Positions 39,543-47,841 of a stretch of DNA of 64,000 nt are shown here, in pieces. This DNA is from Ignavibacteriota bacterium (GTDB lineage: Bacteria > Bacteroidota > Ignavibacteria > Ignavibacteriales > Melioribacteraceae): NCBI GenBank assembly GCA_002698995.1, contig PAAX01000012.1, positions 62,001 through 126,000 on the forward strand, given 5' to 3'. Positions within the stretch are counted from its first letter, which is position 1; the number at the start of each line of letters is the position of its first letter. The notes under the pieces were generated by a model. That model searched no databases, was not told the DNA's origin, and saw only the letters and a list, made by a program, of their open reading frames with translations. The position numbers and the translations under genes were made by a program.

Positions 39543-40925
39543 TTGGAAAAATTAATATTTATTGTAGATGACGAACCCTCGATATTGAAACTGCTGGCTC
39601 ATTGGGTTAAAAATACATGGAACTATAACGTAGAAACATTTGAAAATGCGGAAAGCATGTTAAAAGCTTTTGATAAAAATCCCGATTTAATTTTACTTGA
39701 TATTATGCTTCCCGATATTAACGGTAATGAAGTGCTTGCAATTATTAAGCAGAAAAATAAGCTTCTCCCGGTAATTATGCTTTCTGCTCAAGGTAATATT
39801 AATGTTGCATTGGAATCATTAAGATTGGGTGCATTTGATTATTTCACAAAACCAATTGATAAAGAGAGACTTGAGCATGTAATTGCAAATGCAGTTAAAA
39901 CATACGATTTGGAAAAAGAGATTATTCATCTAAATCAAAAATTAAACGAAAGATATTCTTTTGACAGCATAATTTCCAAAAATGATGCAATGCAGGAAGT
40001 TTTCAAAATGGTTACAAAAGTTTTGGATAACGACGTAACCGTTTTAATTCATGGAGAAAGTGGAACCGGAAAAGAATTAATTGCTAGAGCAATTCATTAT
40101 AACGGAGTGCGTAAAGCAAATCCTTTTATTGTAGTAAACTGTGCTTCAATTCCACGCGAACTTTTAGAAAGTGAATTATTTGGTCATGAAAAAGGAGCAT
40201 TTACAGGAGCGCATCAACGTAAAATAGGAAAATTTGAACTTGCTAACGGAGGTACAATTTTCCTTGATGAAATTGGTGAAATGGAAATGTCTCTTCAGGC
40301 TAAAATTTTGAGAGTAATACAGCAGAAAGAATTTGAAAGAATAGGTGGAAATGAACTTCTTAAAACAGATGTTAGAATAATTTCAGCTACTAATAAAGAT
40401 CTTAAAGAAGCAGTAAACGATAAAGAGTTTAGAGAAGATTTGTATTACAGGTTGAATTCATTCCCGATAAATATTCCACCGCTAAGAGAAAGAAGAAGCG
40501 ACATTGTTGTTTTAATTGATCACTTCATTAATTCGTTCAATAAAAAGCTTAATAAAAATATAAGTGGAGTATCAAAGAATGCATTAAAAATGCTTTTTGA
40601 TTACGACTGGCCCGGTAATGTTAGAGAGCTGGAAAACACAATAGAAAGATGTATCATATTAAGCGACGGAGATAAAATTGAGGTTGATTCACTCCCTCCT
40701 CAGATCAAAATACAAACACCTATTACCGAAATTAAAGTAAGCGGTGATGTATTTTCGGAAAGCTCTCCTATTATTCCTTTCGAAAAACTAAAAGAGGAAG
40801 CAATTAAACATGCAATCAAAGTTGCAAACGGCAATATGGTTGAAGCTTCTAAAAAACTTAGAATAGGAAGAGCAACATTATACCGCTTAATAGATAAATA
40901 CAAAATTGAAATACCAAAAGGTTGA
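39543..40925 (+). CDS. Sigma-54-dependent response regulator (NtrC family)
   Basis: The 460-residue protein has an N-terminal receiver (D53 in LILLDIMLPD), an AAA+ domain with GESGTGKELIARAIH (Walker A), the sigma-54 contact loop GAFTGA in HEKGAFTGAHQRK, GTIFLDEIGEM (Walker B), and a C-terminal Fis-type helix-turn-helix (KKLRIGRATLYRLIDKY). It activates sigma-54 promoters when phosphorylated. TTG 39543 is the likely start because GAGG lies 6 bases upstream. It is coupled to the PAS kinase gene and followed 7 bases later by a STAS gene, an unusual neighbour for an NtrC-type regulator. No sigma-54 gene is in the window. Confidence 0.94.
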   Translation: MEKLIFIVDDEPSILKLLAHWVKNTWNYNVETFENAESMLKAFDKNPDLILLDIMLPDINGNEVLAIIKQKNKLLPVIMLSAQGNINVALESLRLGAFDYFTKPIDKERLEHVIANAVKTYDLEKEIIHLNQKLNERYSFDSIISKNDAMQEVFKMVTKVLDNDVTVLIHGESGTGKELIARAIHYNGVRKANPFIVVNCASIPRELLESELFGHEKGAFTGAHQRKIGKFELANGGTIFLDEIGEMEMSLQAKILRVIQQKEFERIGGNELLKTDVRIISATNKDLKEAVNDKEFREDLYYRLNSFPINIPPLRERRSDIVVLIDHFINSFNKKLNKNISGVSKNALKMLFDYDWPGNVRELENTIERCIILSDGDKIEVDSLPPQIKIQTPITEIKVSGDVFSESSPIIPFEKLKEEAIKHAIKVANGNMVEASKKLRIGRATLYRLIDKYKIEIPKG

Positions 40926-40932
40926 GGGGGAC

Positions 40933-41271
40933 ATGGAATTAATAGAAGAAATAATGGGTGATGTTGTTGTGGAAATTGTAAATTCGGATAGAGCAACAAT
41001 AAACGAATCTCATGAACTTAGAGAAGCACTTCAAAGAAAAATTGATGCCGGATATAACAAAATAATCATTGATCTTTCTGCTTGTGAGTTTGTAGATTCA
41101 ACTTTTCTTGGTGTGCTTGTAAGCAATCTAAAAAAGGTAGTAAAAGAAGGGGGCGATTTACGATTGGTCGGCTTTAAACCGGTTGTCCGCTCAATGTTTG
41201 AATTAACAAGAATGTTTAGAGTTTTTGCAAGTTTTTCAGATTTGCAGGAAGCGATTAGGAGTTTTAGATAA
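40933..41271 (+). CDS. STAS-domain anti-sigma factor antagonist (second copy)
   Basis: The 112-residue product has the STAS signature IDLSACEFVDSTFLGVLVS, close to that of the first copy, and a C-terminal helix FRVFASFSDLQEAI. The ATG at 40933 has AGGGGG just upstream; a TTG at 40906 inside the previous gene was rejected. It ends one base before the start of the receiver-PP2C gene. Its phosphoserine would be removed by that phosphatase in the usual partner-switching scheme, while the kinase (RsbW type) that phosphorylates it is missing here. Confidence 0.9.
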   Translation: MELIEEIMGDVVVEIVNSDRATINESHELREALQRKIDAGYNKIIIDLSACEFVDSTFLGVLVSNLKKVVKEGGDLRLVGFKPVVRSMFELTRMFRVFASFSDLQEAIRSFR

Positions 41272-41272
41272 A

Positions 41273-42397
41273 ATGGAAGAACCAAAGAAAATATTGGTTG
41301 TTGAAGATGAACCCAATGTTGCAATTCTTTTAAAACATAATTTAAAGAGAGCAGGCTTTGAATGTGAAGTTGCTGAAAACGGATTATTAGGTTTAGAAAA
41401 GGTAAAAAGTTTTCATCCGGATTTAATTATAAGTGATATAATGATGCCGGAATTAAATGGATTTGAGTTTCGTAAAAAACTGATAGAAGAAAAAACATTC
41501 GGAAATATTCCTTTCATTTTTCTTACCGCTAAAAGCGCCGATGATGATATGATGGATGGATATGCTTTGGATATTGACGATTATGTAATTAAAACTTCCA
41601 GCCCCAAAATAATTATTGCCAAAATAAACAATATACTCCGCAATAAACAGAGGCATCGTAATGAAGCGGAAAAAGAGATTTCAACTGCTGCAGCTGCAAT
41701 GAGAAATACTCTTTCGCCTGAAAGGTTACCAAGATTTAAAGATTATAAACTCAACCACATTGCTAAACCGTACAAGGGAATTCCAGGTGGAGATTTTATA
41801 GACTACTTTAAAATTGATGACGAAAACATAATTCTTGTACTTGGCGATGTTATGGGAAAGAGATGGGGAGCTTCATACTTTGCTGTAGCTTATGCCGGTT
41901 ATGTTAGAAGTGCTGTTCGTGTAGCTGTTAATTCTAATGAAGATATTAAACCATCAAACATATTAAAGAAAGTAAACGAAGCTGTTTTTAATGATGAGAG
42001 AATAAGCGAAGTATTTATTGCGCTATCTTTAGTTTTATTAAAAGGAAACAGCAAAATATATTACAGCGGAGCGGGTGATCTGCCGATACTGAAAAAATCC
42101 GGTAAAGATATTGTTGAATATAAATCAAACGGTATTCTTCTCGGGTTTAATAAAGATTATGATTACAAAGATGTTGAGTTTGAATTGAATGATGAAGAAT
42201 TTATTTTACTTTTTACAGACGGGGTAACAGATTCACGAAACACAAACGGTGAAGCATTAGGAATTGAAACTTTAAAAACTATTCTAAAAAATGTAGATGA
42301 AAAAGAAGAACCCCTTCAAAGAATATTTAAACTAATATCTGATTTTACTGCCGAACATTTTGAAGATGATACCAGCTTGATTTGCATTCAGAAATAG
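41273..42397 (+). CDS. Response regulator with SpoIIE/RsbU-type PP2C phosphatase
   Basis: The 374-residue protein has a receiver domain (residues 1-125, phospho-acceptor D55 in LIISDIMMPE), a short helical linker and a PP2C phosphatase domain with metal-binding aspartates D173 (GGDFIDYF) and D191 (GDVMGKRWGAS), and GTDGVTD-like LFTDGVTDSRN near 330. This is the RsbU/RssB-like architecture that dephosphorylates STAS antagonists when its receiver is phosphorylated. The start ATG at 41273 overlaps nothing and has AGGAG 11 bases upstream. It is the last gene of the four-gene block with the PAS kinase and the NtrC-type protein. Confidence 0.93.
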   Translation: MEEPKKILVVEDEPNVAILLKHNLKRAGFECEVAENGLLGLEKVKSFHPDLIISDIMMPELNGFEFRKKLIEEKTFGNIPFIFLTAKSADDDMMDGYALDIDDYVIKTSSPKIIIAKINNILRNKQRHRNEAEKEISTAAAAMRNTLSPERLPRFKDYKLNHIAKPYKGIPGGDFIDYFKIDDENIILVLGDVMGKRWGASYFAVAYAGYVRSAVRVAVNSNEDIKPSNILKKVNEAVFNDERISEVFIALSLVLLKGNSKIYYSGAGDLPILKKSGKDIVEYKSNGILLGFNKDYDYKDVEFELNDEEFILLFTDGVTDSRNTNGEALGIETLKTILKNVDEKEEPLQRIFKLISDFTAEHFEDDTSLICIQK

Positions 42398-42429
42398 GGA
42401 ATAGATTTTCTTCTAATCCCTATTACAAT

Positions 42430-43404
42430 TTAAATACCAGAAATAATTTTATCGAACTTTTCTTTACCGACTCCAACTTGCGTTAATATATCTTTTATAT
42501 CTCTCTTGGTTATTTTATTAAAATCATCTTCTCTTGGCGTAATGCAGACTCCTCCCAAATCAACACTGGCTGGACTTAATAAAATCTGTTTCTCCCCTTC
42601 CTCAAAATAATGTGATGGTCTATGCTTTTCTCTAGGAAAAACGATTATTCGCCATTCGTCATTTTGATATGAAGCAACAACATTCATCATAGGTTCATCA
42701 TCTTTCGCCTCAACCTGTTCAATAGAATCATAAACTTTATTGAAAGCCTTTGTAATTTGATATTTATCGGGGCTTTCAAGAGAAATAAAATTTCTTAAAT
42801 AATTTTCGGTATAAGAAATTCTCAAGTTATCAGAATTACTCAATGTGATTTTTTGTATTGATTCAAATTCATAATCGACCGGCATAAAATTCTTTATTCC
42901 CGCTTGAAAGTGCATATGATCGGGAGCAGAGGCACCGCATTTAGGACCGTTATAAAAAACAGCATATCTATCTTGAAGATCTTTGCTTAAATCCAAAATA
43001 TCTTCAAAGTTTTCTTTTATTCTTTGCGGCTTATGATCGACTTTCGGGATTGTAAAGTGTTCAGGGAATATAGGAAAAGGATTAACAAGAATTATATATT
43101 CATTTTTATAATCAATTCCCGTTTGTACTTTGGGAAGATTTTCTTTACACAAAAAACATTTTCTTTCTTGTATAGATTTTGCATCAACCTTTGCAGAAGT
43201 AGAAATTATTCTACTTGGATTAAATTGAATTTTTATGGAAAAACCATCGAAAGAAAAGTCCTTTACCTTAACGGATTCAAGACCTTTGTAGTTATTCTTT
43301 GCTAATTCCCAATCAACTATTTGAGAGTCTAACAAATTTTTTATTTGTGATGAAAGTGTTTCTGTTTGTGGGTTTTTGTTGTTTATCAATTTATCTTTGT
43401 ACAT
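42430..43404 (-). CDS. DUF4922 protein, HIT-like nucleotidyltransferase/phosphorylase relative
   Basis: The product (about 324 residues) carries CFLCKENLP (a Cys pair), NEYIILVNPFPIFPEHFT, and the histidine triad-like sequence DHMHFQAG, with H-x-H-x-Q, as in galactose-1-phosphate uridylyltransferase and GDP-L-galactose phosphorylase relatives. The C-terminal half (VASYQNDEWRIIVFPREKHRP) fits DUF4922. The enzyme would be expected to transfer or phosphorolyse a nucleoside-diphosphate sugar; the substrate is not known. A glycosyltransferase gene precedes it on the same strand, which fits a sugar role. The ATG at 43404 is used; a TTG at 43422 is possible. Confidence 0.82.
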   Translation of the reverse strand: MYKDKLINNKNPQTETLSSQIKNLLDSQIVDWELAKNNYKGLESVKVKDFSFDGFSIKIQFNPSRIISTSAKVDAKSIQERKCFLCKENLPKVQTGIDYKNEYIILVNPFPIFPEHFTIPKVDHKPQRIKENFEDILDLSKDLQDRYAVFYNGPKCGASAPDHMHFQAGIKNFMPVDYEFESIQKITLSNSDNLRISYTENYLRNFISLESPDKYQITKAFNKVYDSIEQVEAKDDEPMMNVVASYQNDEWRIIVFPREKHRPSHYFEEGEKQILLSPASVDLGGVCITPREDDFNKITKRDIKDILTQVGVGKEKFDKIISGI

Positions 43405-43443
43405 GTTTTTTGTTCTGTTCAAGTATTCAAATGAGCTTTAAAG

Positions 43444-43476
43444 ATTCCGGTATTCAGCTATTGCTGAAACCGGAAT
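43444..43476. repeat. REP-like hairpin 1 between the DUF4922 and glycosyltransferase genes
   Basis: ATTCCGGT and ACCGGAAT, then TTCAGC and GCTGAA, form an extended stem of about 14 base pairs with one bulged base and a TATT loop. It is followed by a second, related hairpin at 43490-43520. No T-run follows on either strand, so it is not a typical terminator. Confidence 0.6.
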
Positions 43477-43489
43477 GACCAATTTTCAA

Positions 43490-43520
43490 TGCCGGTTATA
43501 ACCTTGGTATGATACCGGCA
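43490..43520. repeat. REP-like hairpin 2
   Basis: TGCCGGT and ACCGGCA pair with a few bases of extension around an approximately 12-base loop. Its CCGG core matches hairpin 1, so the two look like a paired repetitive unit in the same intergenic spacer. Confidence 0.5.
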
Positions 43521-43543
43521 CCTCAATTTAATAACTACTTAAA

Positions 43544-44998
43544 TTACTTTTTATTCTTATTAATTCTTGCAGTTAACTCAATAGTTCTGATTCTGTCTTT
43601 ATATGTATTATGAGCATTCATTTTAGCAACATCCAATGCTGCATCAGAATTTCCTTCCCATCTTCTGCACATATAAATTGGATGATATATTCTCCCGATC
43701 TGATAATTACGTGAAATTGCTAAACCAACTGCATAATCTTCACCGTAACTTGTATTTGGGATTTTTATCTTTCTTAAAAGCGGAGTGTAAAAAGCACGCG
43801 GCGCACCAAGTCCATTTATTCTTAGTGCATTATTTCTGCCGTTATCCGGAGTCCATTCTTTATGATCAATAATTCCGGGAGGAATTTCTTCCAGCTTAAA
43901 GTTGGTCATTTTATAGGTGCCCACAACCATTCCGCACTTTTGTTCATAAAAGGCATCAACAACAGTCTGTATTGTATTTTCATCAGCGTAAATATCATCA
44001 CTGTCAAGCTGAACAGAAAATTTACCGCAATACTTACTGTGAACGGCTTCATTCCAGCATCCGCCGATACCGAGATCTTTTCTTGCGGGAACCAAACGAA
44101 CGACTCTATCATCTTTATCAGCAAATCCTTTTATAATTTCTGATGTTCCGTCATCTGAATAATTATCAACAACAATAAGATTGAATTTGAATTTTGTTAT
44201 TTGTTTTAAAACAGATTCAATTGCATCTCCTACTGTTTTGGCTCTATTTTTAACCGGAATTATAACAGAAGCTTCTACTTCAAAATTTTCTTCATCAAAT
44301 TTTACTTCATCAAATTTGGGTTCCAAATACCCGCCAATATTCTCAAGATGTTCAGTTACAGCTTCTTCCATTTCTATTTGTACTTTACGGTTTTTAGGAT
44401 CAACATAATCAAATTGTTTTTGTCCCGATTTTCTAAGATCGGTTTCTACTTTTGTGTATAGCATTTCCGGAACTCTAAACAATGGATGATTTTCTGAAAC
44501 TTTTAGACGCAAATCATAAAGTCCGGCAAAAGAATAATTTCCTTTCATTCTTGATGCAGCTTCTTTTATTGCTGTTGAATTATAAAAAAGCACAGAGCCA
44601 AAATTAAAGTCGTCTCGTAAGCTTCCGGATTGATAATCAATTACGGGGTGCTGACTTCTTTGATTTTCCTTTACTTCATAATAATCCGAATAAACCATTC
44701 CGGCATTTACATCATTTGCAATATTGTAGAATCTTTCAATTGCAAATTGACCGAACTCGGTTTTTGTTTCGTTGGTTATAATTAAGGAATATTCTGTATT
44801 CGAATATTTTGAAATTTCTTGAATAGTTTTTGTGCTCCAAAGATCAGCAACTTTAATTACAGATGTTTCTAAAACTTCTGCGTTTTCTGTAGAAAGAAGA
44901 AAAATATTTTTAACTAACTCTGATGATTTTAATTCACTTATTAAATCTGAAATGTTTTCTTGTCCGCTATATGGAATAAAACAATTTACTTTACTCAT
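43544..44998 (-). CDS. Family 2 glycosyltransferase
   Basis: The 484-residue product has an N-terminal half with a nucleotide-sugar-like fold (VNCFIPYSGQENISDLI, IERFYNIANDVNAGMVYSDYY) and a classic GT2 domain at about 250-360, EASVIIPVKNRAKTVGDAIE, IVVDNYSDDGTSE and the metal-binding LDSDD. GGCWN and GRNNALRINGLGAPRA mark the acceptor region. The ATG at 44998 has GAGGGG 4 bases upstream; an earlier start at 45016 is less likely. It should transfer a sugar to a surface polymer or a small acceptor. The adjacent DUF4922 gene suggests joint use of a sugar nucleotide. Confidence 0.88.
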   Translation of the reverse strand: MSKVNCFIPYSGQENISDLISELKSSELVKNIFLLSTENAEVLETSVIKVADLWSTKTIQEISKYSNTEYSLIITNETKTEFGQFAIERFYNIANDVNAGMVYSDYYEVKENQRSQHPVIDYQSGSLRDDFNFGSVLFYNSTAIKEAASRMKGNYSFAGLYDLRLKVSENHPLFRVPEMLYTKVETDLRKSGQKQFDYVDPKNRKVQIEMEEAVTEHLENIGGYLEPKFDEVKFDEENFEVEASVIIPVKNRAKTVGDAIESVLKQITKFKFNLIVVDNYSDDGTSEIIKGFADKDDRVVRLVPARKDLGIGGCWNEAVHSKYCGKFSVQLDSDDIYADENTIQTVVDAFYEQKCGMVVGTYKMTNFKLEEIPPGIIDHKEWTPDNGRNNALRINGLGAPRAFYTPLLRKIKIPNTSYGEDYAVGLAISRNYQIGRIYHPIYMCRRWEGNSDAALDVAKMNAHNTYKDRIRTIELTARINKNKK

Positions 44999-45209
44999 TA
45001 TCCCCTCATAAATCAAAAAAATTGTGAATCAAAAATTAGCCAAAATAAGTCTGATAATAAAGGAAACTACTAAATGATGTGGTAAATATGGAATATTAAA
45101 AACTACTATTTAATAATTTGCTTGTACGATAATTTCCCCTTGATTTTATAGTCATATTTCTCAATTTTCACATTTGTTATTCAGTTACTTTGTTATCATA
45201 GAGGAATTA

Positions 45210-46253
45210 ATGAAGAAAAAGCTTTTGATCGGCTTTAGTTTGATAATGTTTTCATATAATTTTTTAACTGCGCAGACGGTAATCGGGAAATATGCCGGCG
45301 AATTTATGGCAATTGGTGTCGGAGGAAAAGCTTCCGGAATGGGAAGCGCACAAGTTGCAGTTGCTAATGATGCAACTTCCGGATATTGGAATCCCGCCGG
45401 ATTGGCAAGGTTAAACTATCCTCAAATTTCTTTAATGCATGAAGAATATTTGGGAAACTTAGTCAATTATAATTATGCTGCAGTTGCAATTCCTTACGGC
45501 GAGGATATGAGTTTCGGTATAAGCGCAATAAGATTGAGCGTTGATGGAATTCCAGATACTAGAGAAGCCTTAATAGATAGAGTTACCGGACAGGTAATCT
45601 ATGATATAAATAATCCTGCCGCCCGAATTGACCCAAGCTTAGTTAAGGAATTTAGTAATACTGATTATGCGTTCTATTTAACTTTTGCTAAAAGACAAAC
45701 CGACAAATTTTATTGGGGTGCAAACGTAAAAGTAATTAGCAGAAGCATTGCAGAATACAGCGCACTTGGAGTTGGTTTTGATGTTGGTGCAGTTTATATG
45801 CCGATGGATGATTTATACTTAGGTGCAAATTTAATGGATATTACAACAACCCTTGTTGCTTGGAGCACCGGAAGGAATGAACTGATAACCCCAACTGCTA
45901 AAATTGGAGCAGCATACGGAATTCACTTTTTTGGCGGAACATTAATGCCGGCTGTTGATTTTGATATTCGTTTTGAAAACAGACAGTTCGCTTCTACTTT
46001 TAATATTGGTGCTGTAAGTTTTGATGTTAAAGGGGGATTCGAATATAACTTCCAGAATATTTTTGCAGTTAGAGCGGGATACAATGATTTAAATCAATTT
46101 ACCGTTGGTGCAGGAATAAAACTTCCTAAACTAAATATTGATTATTCTTTTGCAAGATTTAATGAATCTTCGGCAACAAGGTTTGATGACTCACATAGAA
46201 TATCGCTCATTCTAACTTTAGAAGAACCTAGATTTTTAAGAGACGGTTTATAA
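45210..46253 (+). CDS. PorV/PorQ-like outer membrane protein
   Basis: The 347-residue precursor has a signal peptide (MKKKLLIGFSLIMFSYNFLTA) and the repeated strand pattern of the PorV/UPF0164 group. The segment AGEFMAIGVGGKASGMGSA leads to NDATSGYWNPAGLARL, a highly conserved box, and the rest alternates short strands such as YAAVAIPYGEDMSFGISAI and FAVRAGYNDLNQFTVGAG, as in an outer membrane barrel. PorV-like proteins work with T9SS or related surface machinery; whether this one is a true PorV or another PorV-family member is not certain. The gene has GAGGAAT upstream and is followed closely by a lipoprotein gene. Confidence 0.85.
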   Translation: MKKKLLIGFSLIMFSYNFLTAQTVIGKYAGEFMAIGVGGKASGMGSAQVAVANDATSGYWNPAGLARLNYPQISLMHEEYLGNLVNYNYAAVAIPYGEDMSFGISAIRLSVDGIPDTREALIDRVTGQVIYDINNPAARIDPSLVKEFSNTDYAFYLTFAKRQTDKFYWGANVKVISRSIAEYSALGVGFDVGAVYMPMDDLYLGANLMDITTTLVAWSTGRNELITPTAKIGAAYGIHFFGGTLMPAVDFDIRFENRQFASTFNIGAVSFDVKGGFEYNFQNIFAVRAGYNDLNQFTVGAGIKLPKLNIDYSFARFNESSATRFDDSHRISLILTLEEPRFLRDGL

Positions 46254-46256
46254 AAT

Positions 46257-46772
46257 TTGAATAAAAAATCATTTCTTTTTCTGATTATTTTTTTAATTGC
46301 AGCCGGATGCTCATCCGGCTCTCGTTTTTCTAAAGAAGTATTACTTTCCAACATCAGAATTTCTTCAATTGATAATACAATTTCGTCGTTAATTCCAAAC
46401 TATTGGAAAAACTATGAAGATAATTTAAACCAAACAATTCTCCTTTGGTTTGTAAATAACAGCGGCAATTCATCAATTCTTATAACGGAAGTAAATTCAA
46501 ATGCTGAAGAGCTATCTACATTAGCAGAGATTACTAAAGCATCTAAAAAACAGAACAAAGAAGATCTTAAAATATCTTCAACTCAGGCATTCTCTTCCGA
46601 AGATAAAACCGGTCTCCATTTTTTAATGGAAGGAAATACAATCCAATATGTCTTTCTGTTCAAACATAAAAATAGAGTTTATGAAGCATCGTCTATATCT
46701 CATCAAAACAGCGATCATTTAAAGGAAGAATTATTTTATATAACCAAGGAAGTTATAGGTTCAATAAAATAA
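46257..46772 (+). CDS. Lipoprotein of unknown function
   Basis: The 171-residue product starts at TTG 46257 (3 bases after the PorV-like stop) and has a lipobox ending LIAAGC. The body contains ILLWFVNNSGNSSILITEV and a C-terminal segment KHKNRVYEASSISHQNSDHL; I recognise no family. The tight spacing after the PorV-like gene suggests cotranscription and a role at the same envelope site, for instance as a partner of the barrel. Nothing catalytic is visible. Confidence 0.72.
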   Translation: MNKKSFLFLIIFLIAAGCSSGSRFSKEVLLSNIRISSIDNTISSLIPNYWKNYEDNLNQTILLWFVNNSGNSSILITEVNSNAEELSTLAEITKASKKQNKEDLKISSTQAFSSEDKTGLHFLMEGNTIQYVFLFKHKNRVYEASSISHQNSDHLKEELFYITKEVIGSIK

Positions 46773-46838
46773 TTAATTCATCATGGAAACATTTCTAAAA
46801 CTTCTGCATCTTCCCTTTTAAGAAAAACAAATAAATAT

Positions 46839-47357
46839 TTGAAGAGCAATAAAGAAATAGCTGAGTTTACGCTTTATTATAATTTATATAAAAAGCGGAT
46901 TTACAACTTCATTTACAAAATGGTTAACGATAAAGCTTTGACCGAAGATCTTTATCAAAATACATTTATGAAGCTGTATGAACATTTGAATAATATTCAA
47001 AATAAAGAGAGCATTCTGTATTGGCTTTTCAGTACTGCACGGAATCAAGTTTATGTTTTTTACAGAGGAAAAAGTTATAAGGTTGATCAGTTTAATAAAA
47101 GCGATGTAGATGATTTAGAGATTGATTCAGGAGATAATCTTGAACAAAAAATTGAAAGTAAAGAACTAAGAAAAATAGTTCTTAAAGAAGTAGAAAAACT
47201 ACCGTTCGAACAGAAGGAAGTTTATTTATTAAAAGAGTACAGCGAGTTAAAGTATAAAGAAATTGCAGATATGCTTAATATTGATGAAGGTCTTGTTAAA
47301 AGCAGATTATTCAAAGCACGACAAAAACTTATAAAGCAGATAGCAAAATATATTTGA
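46839..47357 (+). CDS. ECF sigma factor (sigma-70 family)
   Basis: The 172-residue product has sigma region 2 (LTEDLYQNTFMKLYEHLNN, with the IxYWLFSTARNQVYVFYRG promoter-melting segment) and region 4 (LPFEQKEVYLLKEYSELKYKE then ADMLNIDEGLVKSRL, the -35-binding helix-turn-helix). No extra domain is attached, as in standard ECF factors. Translation probably starts at TTG 46839; an in-frame stop lies a few codons upstream. It precedes the anti-sigma-like gene by 7 bases. Which promoters it reads is unknown, though the neighbouring PorV-like and TonB-domain genes are candidates. Confidence 0.93.
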   Translation: MKSNKEIAEFTLYYNLYKKRIYNFIYKMVNDKALTEDLYQNTFMKLYEHLNNIQNKESILYWLFSTARNQVYVFYRGKSYKVDQFNKSDVDDLEIDSGDNLEQKIESKELRKIVLKEVEKLPFEQKEVYLLKEYSELKYKEIADMLNIDEGLVKSRLFKARQKLIKQIAKYI

Positions 47358-47364
47358 GGTTGTT

Positions 47365-47829
47365 ATGAAAGATGGAAAGATTTTTGAACTGATAAACAAA
47401 TATTATGATAACGAAACATCATCCGAAGAAGAAAATTATCTTTTCTCTATGCTGGCAAATGATGATGAAGCAAAAAAATATTTCAAAGGATTTCTCTTCT
47501 TAAAAAATGAAAAAAACAATCTTGATATAGAACCTACGTTGGAGTTAGATGAAAAGGTATTTAATAAGATTACTGATAAAAAGCACAGTTCGATTTTTAT
47601 TAGTTCTTTCAACTCAAAAGCAGCATACATAACAACTACGCTTTCAATTGTATTGTTGTTTTTGGTTTTATTGTTTTACAATGAAAAAGAGAGCTATAAA
47701 GAAGAGTTTATTAATGCATCAAGAAGCAATTTTAAGCAGGAAAGAATAATTGAAGCATTATACAGATCACTTCCAAGTGCAGTTGTAGAATCTACAAGAG
47801 ATTCGGAAGTAATTGTAAGTCCATTATAA
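47365..47829 (+). CDS. Anti-sigma factor-like membrane protein
   Basis: The 154-residue product has an N-terminal soluble region with FELINKYYDNETSSEEENYL, one membrane segment at about 88-106 (ITTTLSIVLLFLVLLFY) and a C-terminal tail. This is the topology of ECF anti-sigma factors: the cytoplasmic part would bind sigma, the tail would sense an envelope signal. The zinc-binding HxxxCxxC motif of many such proteins is absent, so it belongs to the non-zinc type. It is encoded 7 bases after the sigma gene and 12 bases before a TonB-domain lipoprotein gene. Confidence 0.78.
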   Translation: MKDGKIFELINKYYDNETSSEEENYLFSMLANDDEAKKYFKGFLFLKNEKNNLDIEPTLELDEKVFNKITDKKHSSIFISSFNSKAAYITTTLSIVLLFLVLLFYNEKESYKEEFINASRSNFKQERIIEALYRSLPSAVVESTRDSEVIVSPL

Positions 47830-47841
47830 AAAAGAGGAGTT

